DNA of 64,000 nt, taken from assembly GCF_003987135.1 (NCBI RefSeq), contig NZ_PIPJ01000002.1:434001-498000 (forward strand), given 5' to 3'. Shown here one piece after another: positions 37,105 through 44,058 of this stretch (positions are counted from its first letter, which is position 1; each line of letters starts with the position of its first letter). The position numbers and the translations under genes were made by a program. A model generated the notes under the pieces. The model searched no databases. It saw only the letters and a program-made list of their open reading frames with translations, and had not been told where the DNA came from. This DNA is from Aliidiomarina iranensis. Lineage in GTDB: Bacteria > Pseudomonadota > Gammaproteobacteria > Enterobacterales > Alteromonadaceae.

Positions 37105-38258
37105 GCTGAACTTTTAGAGAGTGGCGGCTCGCGCCGCCGATAGATTGTGGCGAGTAGTTGTTGCAAGTGCTGAGCCCAAAAAGTTACTGGCTTCGCCATG
37201 GCATTTCGCCCTATGGGTAGCTCACAAATTTGCCAGCCTTCATGCTCCGCTCGAGGTAATGGCAACACTTCCACCTGATGCTGCTCTTTGTACGCCTCAA
37301 TAGCCGATACCAGGGCATGTTTATCAGCTTGAAGATATAGATGAAACATAGCTACTTGTGGTGGGTTCGGAAGAATACGAACATTGCTTAAGCCGCAAAA
37401 GGCGGCTGCCAACTCACGGGTATATTCAACCGCAGCCGGAATACTGGCCAAATTCTCTTTAACGCCAAACTTGGCCGCGAGTAGATAAGGGTATTGCGAA
37501 TATAAATTACCGCCAGCACGCCGCGCCCACACTCTCGCTTCTTCAATAAAGCTCACTTCGCCGAGTAACATAGCACCGGATATTCCGGCTAAATCTTTAT
37601 AAAAACTCACATACACCGAATCAGCTAACGCGGCGATTTCAGCCAAACTCCGCTCATAATACGCTGGGCATTGCCACAATCGTGCGCCATCAAAATGCAC
37701 TGCAATGCTGCGCTCGCGAGCCCAAGCCACTTGCGCCTCGAGCGCCTGCCAACTTGGTAATTGGCCACCTATTTCGCGAGCAGGCAATTCCCATACCATG
37801 GCCGCTAGAGCGTGCTCTGGTAACGCACTAAAATCGTTCAGCGCCCATACTTGCTCAGCCGAACCGATCACACAAGCATCGAGCCCCCAAAGGTGCTGAT
37901 ACCCCTGCTGCTCATGCAACAAAAGATGCGAGGTAGGATGCAGCCCAATGCGGGGGGTATTCCGATGTTCAGCATAGATTTTCAAGGCAAGGGGCTGAGC
38001 TAAAGTGCCACTGGGCAAAAACAACGCCGCAGGTTTACCAAAAAGCTCAGCCATTTCTTGTTCAAAGCCCTCGATCAAAGGGCCTTTGCCATATATATCG
38101 GCTTTAGCCCCGTGCTTTAGTTTTAGTTCTGGCTTTAGTTCTGGCTTTAGTTCTAGCATTAGTTCGGCTGCGAGCTCACCCTCGGCCAAATTAGCAAGCT
38201 CACGCAGCGTATCCGCCATACTCCGAACAGGCTGCCGTAGCAGAGATACAAGCTTCAC
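37101..38258 (-). CDS. Threonine-aldolase-like PLP enzyme (beta-eliminating lyase family)
   Basis: A fold-type I PLP enzyme of about 385 residues. YGKGPLIEGFEQEMAELFGKPAALFLPSGTLAQ begins the fold (quoted in part: LFLPSGTLAQ). The PLP Lys is in VYVSFYKDLAGISGAM, and VHFDGARLW carries the PLP-ring Asp. Members split threonine or related hydroxy amino acids; the real substrate is unknown. I use the GTG at 38258, which overlaps the stop codon of the upstream gene (TAGTG) and keeps residues that look conserved in relatives; ATG 38219 is the alternative. Confidence 0.78.
   Translation of the reverse strand: MKLVSLLRQPVRSMADTLRELANLAEGELAAELMLELKPELKPELKLKHGAKADIYGKGPLIEGFEQEMAELFGKPAALFLPSGTLAQPLALKIYAEHRNTPRIGLHPTSHLLLHEQQGYQHLWGLDACVIGSAEQVWALNDFSALPEHALAAMVWELPAREIGGQLPSWQALEAQVAWARERSIAVHFDGARLWQCPAYYERSLAEIAALADSVYVSFYKDLAGISGAMLLGEVSFIEEARVWARRAGGNLYSQYPYLLAAKFGVKENLASIPAAVEYTRELAAAFCGLSNVRILPNPPQVAMFHLYLQADKHALVSAIEAYKEQHQVEVLPLPRAEHEGWQICELPIGRNAMAKPVTFWAQHLQQLLATIYRRREPPLSKSSA
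38114..38162. repeat. 12-bp tandem repeats inside the aldolase-like gene
   Basis: Units TTCTGGCTTTAG at 38127 and 38139, with degenerate copies on both sides. They are in frame and encode the repeated ELKP units near the N-terminus. Confidence 0.85.
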
Positions 38259-39196
38259 TATGAACCTGTGTGTGCCGCTACATAGTTTAAACCGCCCACA
38301 ATAGCCGCTACCTGAGCCTGAATACACTCTTCTGGTGTGGCGTTCGCGCTATCAGGATACACCTCAGTAGTGGTTACGTATTCGGCACCTGAGAGCCCCA
38401 TGCACAATCCGTATTTTTTACCATCGTAATTAATTACCCCAAATTGCGCTAATGGCACGCCGATCAATTTGCCGCTTTCATCTGCCTCGGCAATATGCGT
38501 TACCTTGGCTACCGAATCGAGTACTGATTTTTGGAACGCAGCGGCGGGATCTTGGCTATCACCCACCAAATAAAAGCCATCTGGGATATTCCAATTATCG
38601 TTTACTATGCCATCACGAGCCGCAAGCGCAGGCCGAAATTCACTGTTATCGGTGTCAGTAGTTTCGTGGAGATCGATATGCATTACAATTTTACCGCCAA
38701 TAGCAGCTACGTAATCCATAATTTGAGCCGCTTCGGGCGCCGGGCTCGGCCGCAGAAACGAGCGGTTTGGATCGGTAGTTTCTGGATTCCAGCGATTAAT
38801 GGTTTCGTAACCCCATGGGCTAATGCAGGGCGCCACCAACACGTTAAATTGTTCCGTGTAATTTAAAGCCTCTGTTTGCAAGAAACGCAACGCACCATGC
38901 ACACCACTGGTTTCATAGCCATGTACACCGCCAGTTACAATCACTGTTGGCTTTTCGAGCTGCCAGTTTTTTGATTTCAACAATACTAGCGGGTAATCGG
39001 CAAACCCATATTCGGCGTAAGCGAGCTCCCCATATTGCACCACATCAAAATCTTCCGCCAAACGCTCAACAACCGCCAGGACATCATAAAAATAGGAGCG
39101 CTTTTGCGTTTGTTCATTCAACCATGCGTTCTTTTCTTCAGCACCCCAAGGTACTCCGGGCCTACCAATTGGATATGTACTAGATTCTGTTGTCAT
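38258..39196 (-). CDS. Zinc carboxypeptidase-like hydrolase (M14 / AstE-AspA type)
   Basis: 312 residues. VTGGVHGYETSGVHGALRF holds the HxxE metal pair (near residue 94) and MHIDLHETTDTDN the third His; this is the M14/succinylglutamate desuccinylase-like fold. No signal peptide is seen, so it is probably cytoplasmic. It may remove an acyl or amino-acid group from a small substrate, but which one cannot be told. AGGA lies before the ATG. The aldolase-like gene begins on its stop codon, suggesting linked amino-acid metabolism. Confidence 0.78.
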   Translation of the reverse strand: MTTESSTYPIGRPGVPWGAEEKNAWLNEQTQKRSYFYDVLAVVERLAEDFDVVQYGELAYAEYGFADYPLVLLKSKNWQLEKPTVIVTGGVHGYETSGVHGALRFLQTEALNYTEQFNVLVAPCISPWGYETINRWNPETTDPNRSFLRPSPAPEAAQIMDYVAAIGGKIVMHIDLHETTDTDNSEFRPALAARDGIVNDNWNIPDGFYLVGDSQDPAAAFQKSVLDSVAKVTHIAEADESGKLIGVPLAQFGVINYDGKKYGLCMGLSGAEYVTTTEVYPDSANATPEECIQAQVAAIVGGLNYVAAHTGS

Positions 39197-39250
39197 CTGA
39201 GTTCCTAGAGTTGTGTATCGAACGTATTACAAAACCGATTAAAAGCGGGC

Positions 39251-39529
39251 TTAGCTGCGATAAAGTGTTTTAATTAAATGAAAACCAAACTGAGTTTTTA
39301 CCGGGCCATGCACCTGCAAAATTGGCTTTTTAAACACCACATTATCAAACGCCTTCACCATCTGCCCAGGGCGAAACTCACCCAAATCGCCGCCCTTTTT
39401 ACCTGAAGGACAAAGCGAATGCTTTTTGGCTAGTTCATGAAAGTTAGCACCCTTGGCTAACTCTGATTTTAACTTCTCTGCCTCTTCCTTAGTTTTCACT
39501 AAGATATGCACTGCCGCCGCCTTCGCCAT
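39251..39529 (-). CDS. ppiC: Parvulin-type peptidyl-prolyl isomerase
   Basis: 92 residues, the length of stand-alone Ppi[40 protein letters not shown] (quoted in parts) and [12 protein letters not shown] form the rotamase domain that speeds proline isomerisation in the cytoplasm. The start is the ATG giving MAKAAAVH, seven bases after AGGA; a 73-codon upstream extension of the frame has no coding character. Confidence 0.94.
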   Translation of the reverse strand: MAKAAAVHILVKTKEEAEKLKSELAKGANFHELAKKHSLCPSGKKGGDLGEFRPGQMVKAFDNVVFKKPILQVHGPVKTQFGFHLIKTLYRS

Positions 39530-39672
39530 TGTTGTTCCTAAGGTTACGCTAATTTTCAGGATAAAGGTTAGGCAGTATATCGCGAACCCCGGCCTGTTGG
39601 AAAACCATTCAACACCCTTTTTGTTAGCCATTTGATTTATCCCAAAAAACTCAGTTTTGCAGTTTTCTTCAC

Positions 39673-39710
39673 TTGCGATCCACCATGAATAACTGTATAA
39701 ATAACCAGTA
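39673..39710 (+). promoter_or_regulatory. yebG promoter with LexA box
   Basis: TTGCGA (39673-39678), 17 bases, then TATAAA (39696-39701) with an extended TG. Overlapping the -10 is AACTGTATAAATAACCAGTA (39691-39710), which fits the LexA pattern CTGT-N8-ACAG with one change (CCAG). LexA would cover the -10 and repress until DNA damage. Confidence 0.8.
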
Positions 39711-39747
39711 TCCCGGTTCAGTTTAATACACCCCACGAGGAATCCCA

Positions 39748-40125
39748 ATGGCTGTAATTACGCAATACGTAGTTGTACGCAACGGAGAAGAAAAAATGAC
39801 ATTTACTAGCAAAGCCGAAGCCGATGCGCACGATAAAATGCTTGATATGGTTGATGAGCTCATGCCGTTGCTGGAAGGTTGTGAAGCGCTAGGAAATGAA
39901 CAACAAATTGAAGATATGGCCTTTTTCCTGGCCCGCGAACGCGAGCAAGTGTTAATCGCCTTAGGCGCTAAGAAACCCGCGAAGAAAAAAGCGGCTAAGC
40001 CTGTAGCGAGTAAAGAGCCCTCAGCGAGTAAAGAGCCCTCAGCGAGTAAAGAGCCCTCAGCGAGTAAAGAGCCCTCAGCGAGTAAAGAGCCTTCAGCGAG
40101 CAAAGAGCCTTCAGCTTCTTCTTAA
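39748..40125 (+). CDS. yebG: YebG-family SOS protein with repeat tail
   Basis: 125 residues. The first 75 match Yeb[20 protein letters not shown] and [15 protein letters not shown]. The role of YebG in the DNA damage response is not known. After a Lys-rich linker ([11 protein letters not shown]) there are six tandem six-residue units of the type SASKEP and a final SASS, giving an acidic/basic low-complexity tail that E. coli YebG lacks. The LexA box upstream supports SOS control. Confidence 0.9.
   Translation: MAVITQYVVVRNGEEKMTFTSKAEADAHDKMLDMVDELMPLLEGCEALGNEQQIEDMAFFLAREREQVLIALGAKKPAKKKAAKPVASKEPSASKEPSASKEPSASKEPSASKEPSASKEPSASS
40003..40110. repeat. Six 18-bp in-frame tandem repeats in yebG
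   Basis: Units of TCAGCGAGTAAAGAGCCC (first unit starts GTAGCG) run from 40003 to 40110. Copies two to four are identical and the last two differ at one or two bases, so the array is young or homogenised. Each unit adds six residues. Confidence 0.95.
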
Positions 40126-40216
40126 AAGGCGTCCTGAGTATAACTTCAGTAATTCAATCTTGCCAATATCTGCACCAAGCTGTTTTTTTAAAATACCGAC
40201 TAACTAACAGGCAAAT

Positions 40217-40250
40217 AAAAAGCCGAGCTACTCAAACGAGTAGATCGGCT
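40217..40250 (-). terminator. Hairpin terminator between yebG and ohr
   Basis: AGCCGAGCTACTC (40221-40233) pairs with GAGTAGATCGGCT (40238-40250) with one mismatch and loop AAAC. On the minus strand it is followed by five T residues, so it best ends ohr transcription; it may also stop yebG. Confidence 0.8.
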
Positions 40251-40378
40251 CTTTGCGTATGTAGCCATTTGCATTCAAGGCTGTATACATTCACCGCTGC
40301 GCGTTCGTGGCTGCGTATTCATGGTGCGTTCACGTAAACTGCGCTCACAGCTGCACAGGCGGCTTTTGCAATGGGTTG

Positions 40379-40807
40379 TTAAACCACGTTCAAGGTTACT
40401 TCAACATTATCGCGGGTGGCATTGGAATACGGGCATACCTGATGGGCGGTTTCCACCAGCTTTTCAGCGTCGGCGCGGTCAATACCTGGCAATGCGATAT
40501 CCATTTTCACGGCAATACAAAAACCATGATCGATAGGGCCAAAGCTCACTTCAGCATCGATTTTGGCATCATCCGGCACTTTTAAATCAAGCTTGCCAGC
40601 TACCGCTTTCATGGCGCCCATGAAACACGCTGAATACCCAGCTGCAAACAATTGCTCCGGGTTCGTGCCTTTACCATCATCGCCACCCATGGCTTTGGGT
40701 GTTGATAAAGATACGTTCAAACGCCCATCATCGGAGGCTGATTCGCCAACTCGGCCGCCTGTTGTAGATACTTTAGCGGTGTAAACTACTTCTTTTAACT
40801 TGTGCAT
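40379..40807 (-). CDS. ohr: Organic hydroperoxide resistance protein Ohr
   Basis: A 142-residue Ohr/OsmC-fold thiol peroxidase. The two catalytic cysteines are in GYSACFMGAMK and HQVCPYSN, and the conserved Arg lies in GGRVGES. It reduces organic and lipid hydroperoxides, usually with lipoylated proteins as reductant. The start is the ATG giving MHKLKEVVYTAK, behind AAAGGAG. An inverted repeat upstream may be an operator. Confidence 0.95.
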   Translation of the reverse strand: MHKLKEVVYTAKVSTTGGRVGESASDDGRLNVSLSTPKAMGGDDGKGTNPEQLFAAGYSACFMGAMKAVAGKLDLKVPDDAKIDAEVSFGPIDHGFCIAVKMDIALPGIDRADAEKLVETAHQVCPYSNATRDNVEVTLNVV

Positions 40808-40834
40808 TTGGCTCTCCTTTCTTGGAAACAAACC

Positions 40835-40855
40835 CTGTATACAATATAAATACAG
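40835..40855. promoter_or_regulatory. Inverted repeat CTGTAT-N9-ATACAG upstream of ohr
   Basis: CTGTAT (40835-40840) and ATACAG (40850-40855) flank an A/T-rich centre, 28 bases before the ohr start codon on the minus strand. Position suits a repressor site such as for OhrR (MarR family), but the motif only loosely matches known OhrR boxes. Confidence 0.45.
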
Positions 40856-41062
40856 TAACTGATCACTCGCTTACAGCTTAGCAATAAATTCCACCAAGGT
40901 TAAACTACCGTATGATCTACCGCATAAGCTACCGCATGATCTAATGCAGATATGCCACTTCCTTTAGAACTACAGAGTCTGGCATATAACATTTTTAATT
41001 TGATCCTTAGCCCTCGTCCGCGATGTAATGCAGGATCTTAATTCGCACCAGCCGAGGTTCCA

Positions 41063-42037
41063 ATGCGCGAGATTGTTATTATTCATGAAAACAACGAATG
41101 GTTAGTGCCACTCCGAGCAGAATTTGCAAAGCGTGGTGTTACCGCCAAAGAGTGGTTTTTAGATACTGGCGTTGTGCCATTCACAGAAGTGCCGAGCGAT
41201 GCAATTTACTATAACCGCATGAGTGCTTCCTCGCACACGCGCGGCCACCGCTTCGCGCCTGAGCTAACCCGCGCTGTGCTCACATGGTTACAGGGCTATG
41301 GGCGTACGGTTGTGAATAATACCGAGGTGTTAGCGCTCGAGGTATGTAAATTATCACAATATGCCACACTTCAACGCGCTGGGTTACAAGTACCAAAAAC
41401 CCATGCAGTAGTAGGTTTGCAGCACGTTTTAACTGCTGCCGAGGAATTTAATCAGTGGCCTTTAATTTTAAAGCCGAATCGGGGTGGTAAAGGCCTAGGC
41501 GTACAGCGTTTTAATAACCTTAATGAGTTACAAACATATGTGGCCCATGGCAATCATGAAGAACCGCTTGATGGCATTTGGCTGCTGCAGGAATACATTC
41601 AACCCAAGCAGCCGTTTATCACGCGGGCTGAATTTATCGGCCAAAAATTTCTCTACACGGTACAAGTAAACACCGAAGATGGCTTTGAGCTCTGCCCTGC
41701 GGATAATTGCAGCATTGAGGATAGGTTTTGCCCTACTTCTGGCTCAGAACCGAGCGAAACAGATGCGGAACCCGCATCTGAGTTGCAAAAATTCAGCATA
41801 ACCGAGCGCTTTAATCATCACCCTATCATTGCTCAGCTTGAAAGGTTTTTACGTGCCAGCGGCATCGATGTAGCTGGTATTGAGTTTATCGAAAACGCAG
41901 AAGGCGAGCTCTTTGTTTACGATGTGAACACCAACACCAATTACAATCAAGCCGCGGAGCAACGCGCACAAGTGGAACGCACCGGCATGGGTGCGCTTGC
42001 GGATTATTTAATTGGTCTTGCAGGTGTTAACACCTAA
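41063..42037 (+). CDS. RimK-like ATP-grasp ligase
   Basis: 324 residues. The N-terminal part resembles the RimK/ATP-grasp lead domain; LSQYATLQRAGLQVPKTHAV starts the ATP-grasp domain, with PLILKPNRGGKGLGVQRF (nucleotide Lys and glycine-rich loop), WLLQEYIQP, and a C-terminal FVYDVNTNTNYNQAAE with metal-binding Asp/Asn residues. Enzymes of this type join an amino acid or carboxylate to another molecule with ATP. No partner gene is nearby to show the substrate. GAGG lies before the start. Confidence 0.83.
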   Translation: MREIVIIHENNEWLVPLRAEFAKRGVTAKEWFLDTGVVPFTEVPSDAIYYNRMSASSHTRGHRFAPELTRAVLTWLQGYGRTVVNNTEVLALEVCKLSQYATLQRAGLQVPKTHAVVGLQHVLTAAEEFNQWPLILKPNRGGKGLGVQRFNNLNELQTYVAHGNHEEPLDGIWLLQEYIQPKQPFITRAEFIGQKFLYTVQVNTEDGFELCPADNCSIEDRFCPTSGSEPSETDAEPASELQKFSITERFNHHPIIAQLERFLRASGIDVAGIEFIENAEGELFVYDVNTNTNYNQAAEQRAQVERTGMGALADYLIGLAGVNT

Positions 42038-42196
42038 CACACGATATAAGCCGCAGAACTTAAATACGCCGGTAGCGATAAGGGCAATACCCAGAATCCA
42101 CCAAAAGTTGCCGGCGTTGATACTCCAAACTGCAATTAGAAGCCCAATAATAATCCGAATTGCTCTATCTACCGTTCCTACATTAGCCATGTTCAT
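42008..42196 (-). CDS. DUF2892 small membrane protein (YgaP-type)
   Basis: 62 residues. NVGTVDRAIRIIIGLLIAV and FWWILGIALIATGVFKFCGLY give two membrane helices, the pattern of the DUF2892/YgaP transmembrane domain without a rhodanese part. A Cys follows in GVNTC. Its function is unknown. It overlaps the 3' end of the convergent ATP-grasp gene by 30 bases. Confidence 0.85.
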   Translation of the reverse strand: MNMANVGTVDRAIRIIIGLLIAVWSINAGNFWWILGIALIATGVFKFCGLYRVLGVNTCKTN

Positions 42197-42272
42197 TCCT
42201 CAATGTGATTGATTTACTGATCATACTATAGCGCATACCGCCCAGCTTGCGAGCTGTAAACAAATAAAAACA

Positions 42273-42329
42273 TACCTGAGTAAAATGCTCAGTTAAATTC
42301 TTGAGTGTATTACTCAGGTATTATATATT
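42273..42329 (+). promoter_or_regulatory. fpr promoter with two tandem IscR-like dyads
   Basis: Dyad 1 is CTGAG-N7-CTCAG (42276-42292); dyad 2 is TTGAG-N7-CTCAG (42301-42317), 25 bases downstream. A -35 TTGAGT (42301-42306) and -10 TATATT (42324-42329) are 17 bases apart, so dyad 2 fills the promoter. With flanks both resemble the IscR type 1 pattern ATA-SYY-GACT-RWWWY-AGTC, but with GAGT/CTC half-sites. The outer arms also form a perfect 11-base inverted repeat, TACCTGAGTAA and TTACTCAGGTA. Confidence 0.65.
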
Positions 42330-42454
42330 AACGGCATTAATTCGCGCCTTAATTCTCGCCTTACCGAGGCTTACAGGTTCGTTGAATACTTTAAGTAAAA
42401 CAAAGTTATGCAAAAAGGCCCGATTTAGGTAGGCATTTAGCAAAAGGAAGAAGA

Positions 42455-43237
42455 ATGAGAGTAACCACTGAAGAGCAAGTAACCCACATTCACCATTGGA
42501 GTGAAAGTTTATTCAGCTTCAAAACCACTCGAAAATCATCATTTCGCTTTGAAAATGGCCAGTTTGTGATGATTGGCTTGCAAGTTGATAACAAGCCGTT
42601 ATTACGAGCTTACAGCATTGCCAGCGCTAATTATGAAGAAGAATTAGAGTTTTTCAGCATTAAAGTTCCAGATGGCGCCCTAACCTCGCGGTTGCAGCAT
42701 TTGCAGGTTGGCGATACGATTACGCTTTCTACTCGGCCTGCAGGAACCTTAGTTGCCGGGCATTTAACGCCGGGTAAACATCTTTATCTGTTAGCAACCG
42801 GCACTGGATTAGCGCCCTTCATGAGTATCATCAAGGACCCTGAAATCTACGAGCAGTTTGAGAAAATTGTGCTGGTGCACAGCGTGCGCTACAAACGTGA
42901 ATTAGCGTACCAACGCACCATTTATGATGAATTGCCGAACAATGAATATTTCGGTGATGAGGTAAAGGAAAAGCTCATTTATTACCCAATCGTTACCCGG
43001 GAACCGTTTCTATCGGAAGCGCATCAACAACGAATTACCCATTTACTTGAGCATGATTTGCTCGCGGAAGAAATAAAATTACCCGCTATATCAACAACAA
43101 ACGATAGATTCATGTTGTGTGGCAATCAATCTATGCTGCTCGACTGTATACAGATTCTAAATAACAAAGGCTTTCGTAAAGCTACATCACGCCAGCAAGG
43201 TGATTTTGTTATCGAACAAGCCTTCGTAGAGAAATAG
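42455..43237 (+). CDS. fpr: Ferredoxin-NADP reductase
   Basis: Transfers electrons between NADPH and ferredoxin/flavodoxin. 260 residues: FAD-binding segment RAYSIASANYEEELEFFS, shortened, with the RxYS motif; NADP segment LLATGTGLAPFMSI; and the C-terminal QGDFVIEQAFVEK that closes the flavin site. A good AAAGGAAG ribosome site precedes the ATG. folE follows by about 40 bases. Confidence 0.95.
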   Translation: MRVTTEEQVTHIHHWSESLFSFKTTRKSSFRFENGQFVMIGLQVDNKPLLRAYSIASANYEEELEFFSIKVPDGALTSRLQHLQVGDTITLSTRPAGTLVAGHLTPGKHLYLLATGTGLAPFMSIIKDPEIYEQFEKIVLVHSVRYKRELAYQRTIYDELPNNEYFGDEVKEKLIYYPIVTREPFLSEAHQQRITHLLEHDLLAEEIKLPAISTTNDRFMLCGNQSMLLDCIQILNNKGFRKATSRQQGDFVIEQAFVEK

Positions 43238-43278
43238 CGGGCGTCAGTAAAAATTATAAAGTTTAGTTAGGGGTTATC

Positions 43279-43920
43279 ATGTTAACAAAAGAAGCAGAAC
43301 AGGTAAGGCAAGCCTTGATAGACGCAGGCTTAGAAACGCCCATGAAAGAAAATGGCCTTACCGCAGACCAGAAATATGATCGTATTCGCTCGTTAATGAC
43401 CGAAGTTGTGGATGTTCTCGGCCTAGATTTAGCAGACGACAGCCTCAGCGAAACGCCCCACCGCATCGCAAAAATGTATGTGCGTGAAATCTTCTGCGGC
43501 CTTGATTATGCCAATTTCCCCAAAATGGCACTTATCGAGAACAAAATGAAAGTGGATGAAATGGTGAAGGTGAAAGATGTGAGCTTCAATAGCACCTGCG
43601 AGCATCATTTTGTAACCATCGATGGCACAGCTCGGGTTGCGTATATCCCCAATGAAACCGTGATTGGTTTATCGAAAATTAATCGAATTGTACGCTTCTT
43701 TGCCCAGCGCCCGCAGATTCAAGAACGGTTAACGCAGCAAATTCTTGTAGCGTTGCAAACCTTGCTGGGAACTAAGAATGTTGCGGTATCCATTGATGCG
43801 GTGCACTACTGTGTGAAATCACGGGGGGTAATGGATGCTACTTCAACGACCGAAACCTCCGCGCTTGGCGGCATTTTTAAAACCGATGAACGCACTCGCT
43901 ATGAGTTTTTAGCGAACTAA
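43279..43920 (+). CDS. folE: GTP cyclohydrolase I
   Basis: First step of tetrahydrofolate synthesis (GTP to dihydroneopterin triphosphate). 213 residues with the zinc site in [12 protein letters not shown] (Cys, His) and the later Cys in [13 protein letters not shown], plus [22 protein letters not shown], as in type IA enzymes. RBS TTAGGGGTT is present. A strong terminator lies 53 bases after the stop; fpr and folE probably share one message. Confidence 0.97.
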   Translation: MLTKEAEQVRQALIDAGLETPMKENGLTADQKYDRIRSLMTEVVDVLGLDLADDSLSETPHRIAKMYVREIFCGLDYANFPKMALIENKMKVDEMVKVKDVSFNSTCEHHFVTIDGTARVAYIPNETVIGLSKINRIVRFFAQRPQIQERLTQQILVALQTLLGTKNVAVSIDAVHYCVKSRGVMDATSTTETSALGGIFKTDERTRYEFLAN

Positions 43921-43972
43921 GCAGTAGTGTTTTAAAAATCGAAAACAGCATTGCCAAAACACACGGAAATAG

Positions 43973-44004
43973 AAAGGCCAAGCTATACTTAGCTTGGCCT
44001 TTTT
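43973..44004 (+). terminator. Rho-independent terminator of folE
   Basis: AGGCCAAGCTA and TAGCTTGGCCT form a perfect 11-base stem with a four-base loop, followed by T residues (44000-44004). A-rich sequence on the other side allows it to work for the convergent DUF885 gene too. Confidence 0.92.
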
Positions 44005-44058
44005 GCTTCTTCTTTCTACTGCAATATTTCAGCTACACTTTCCAGTTACACTTTCCAG

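Noticed and set aside
39530-39748. N-terminal extension of ppiC by 73 codons
   Set aside because: The ATG at 39529 has a proper ribosome site and gives the standard length; the extension covers the yebG promoter.
40835-40855. LexA box upstream of ohr
   Set aside because: The CTGT and ACAG halves are 13 bases apart instead of 8.
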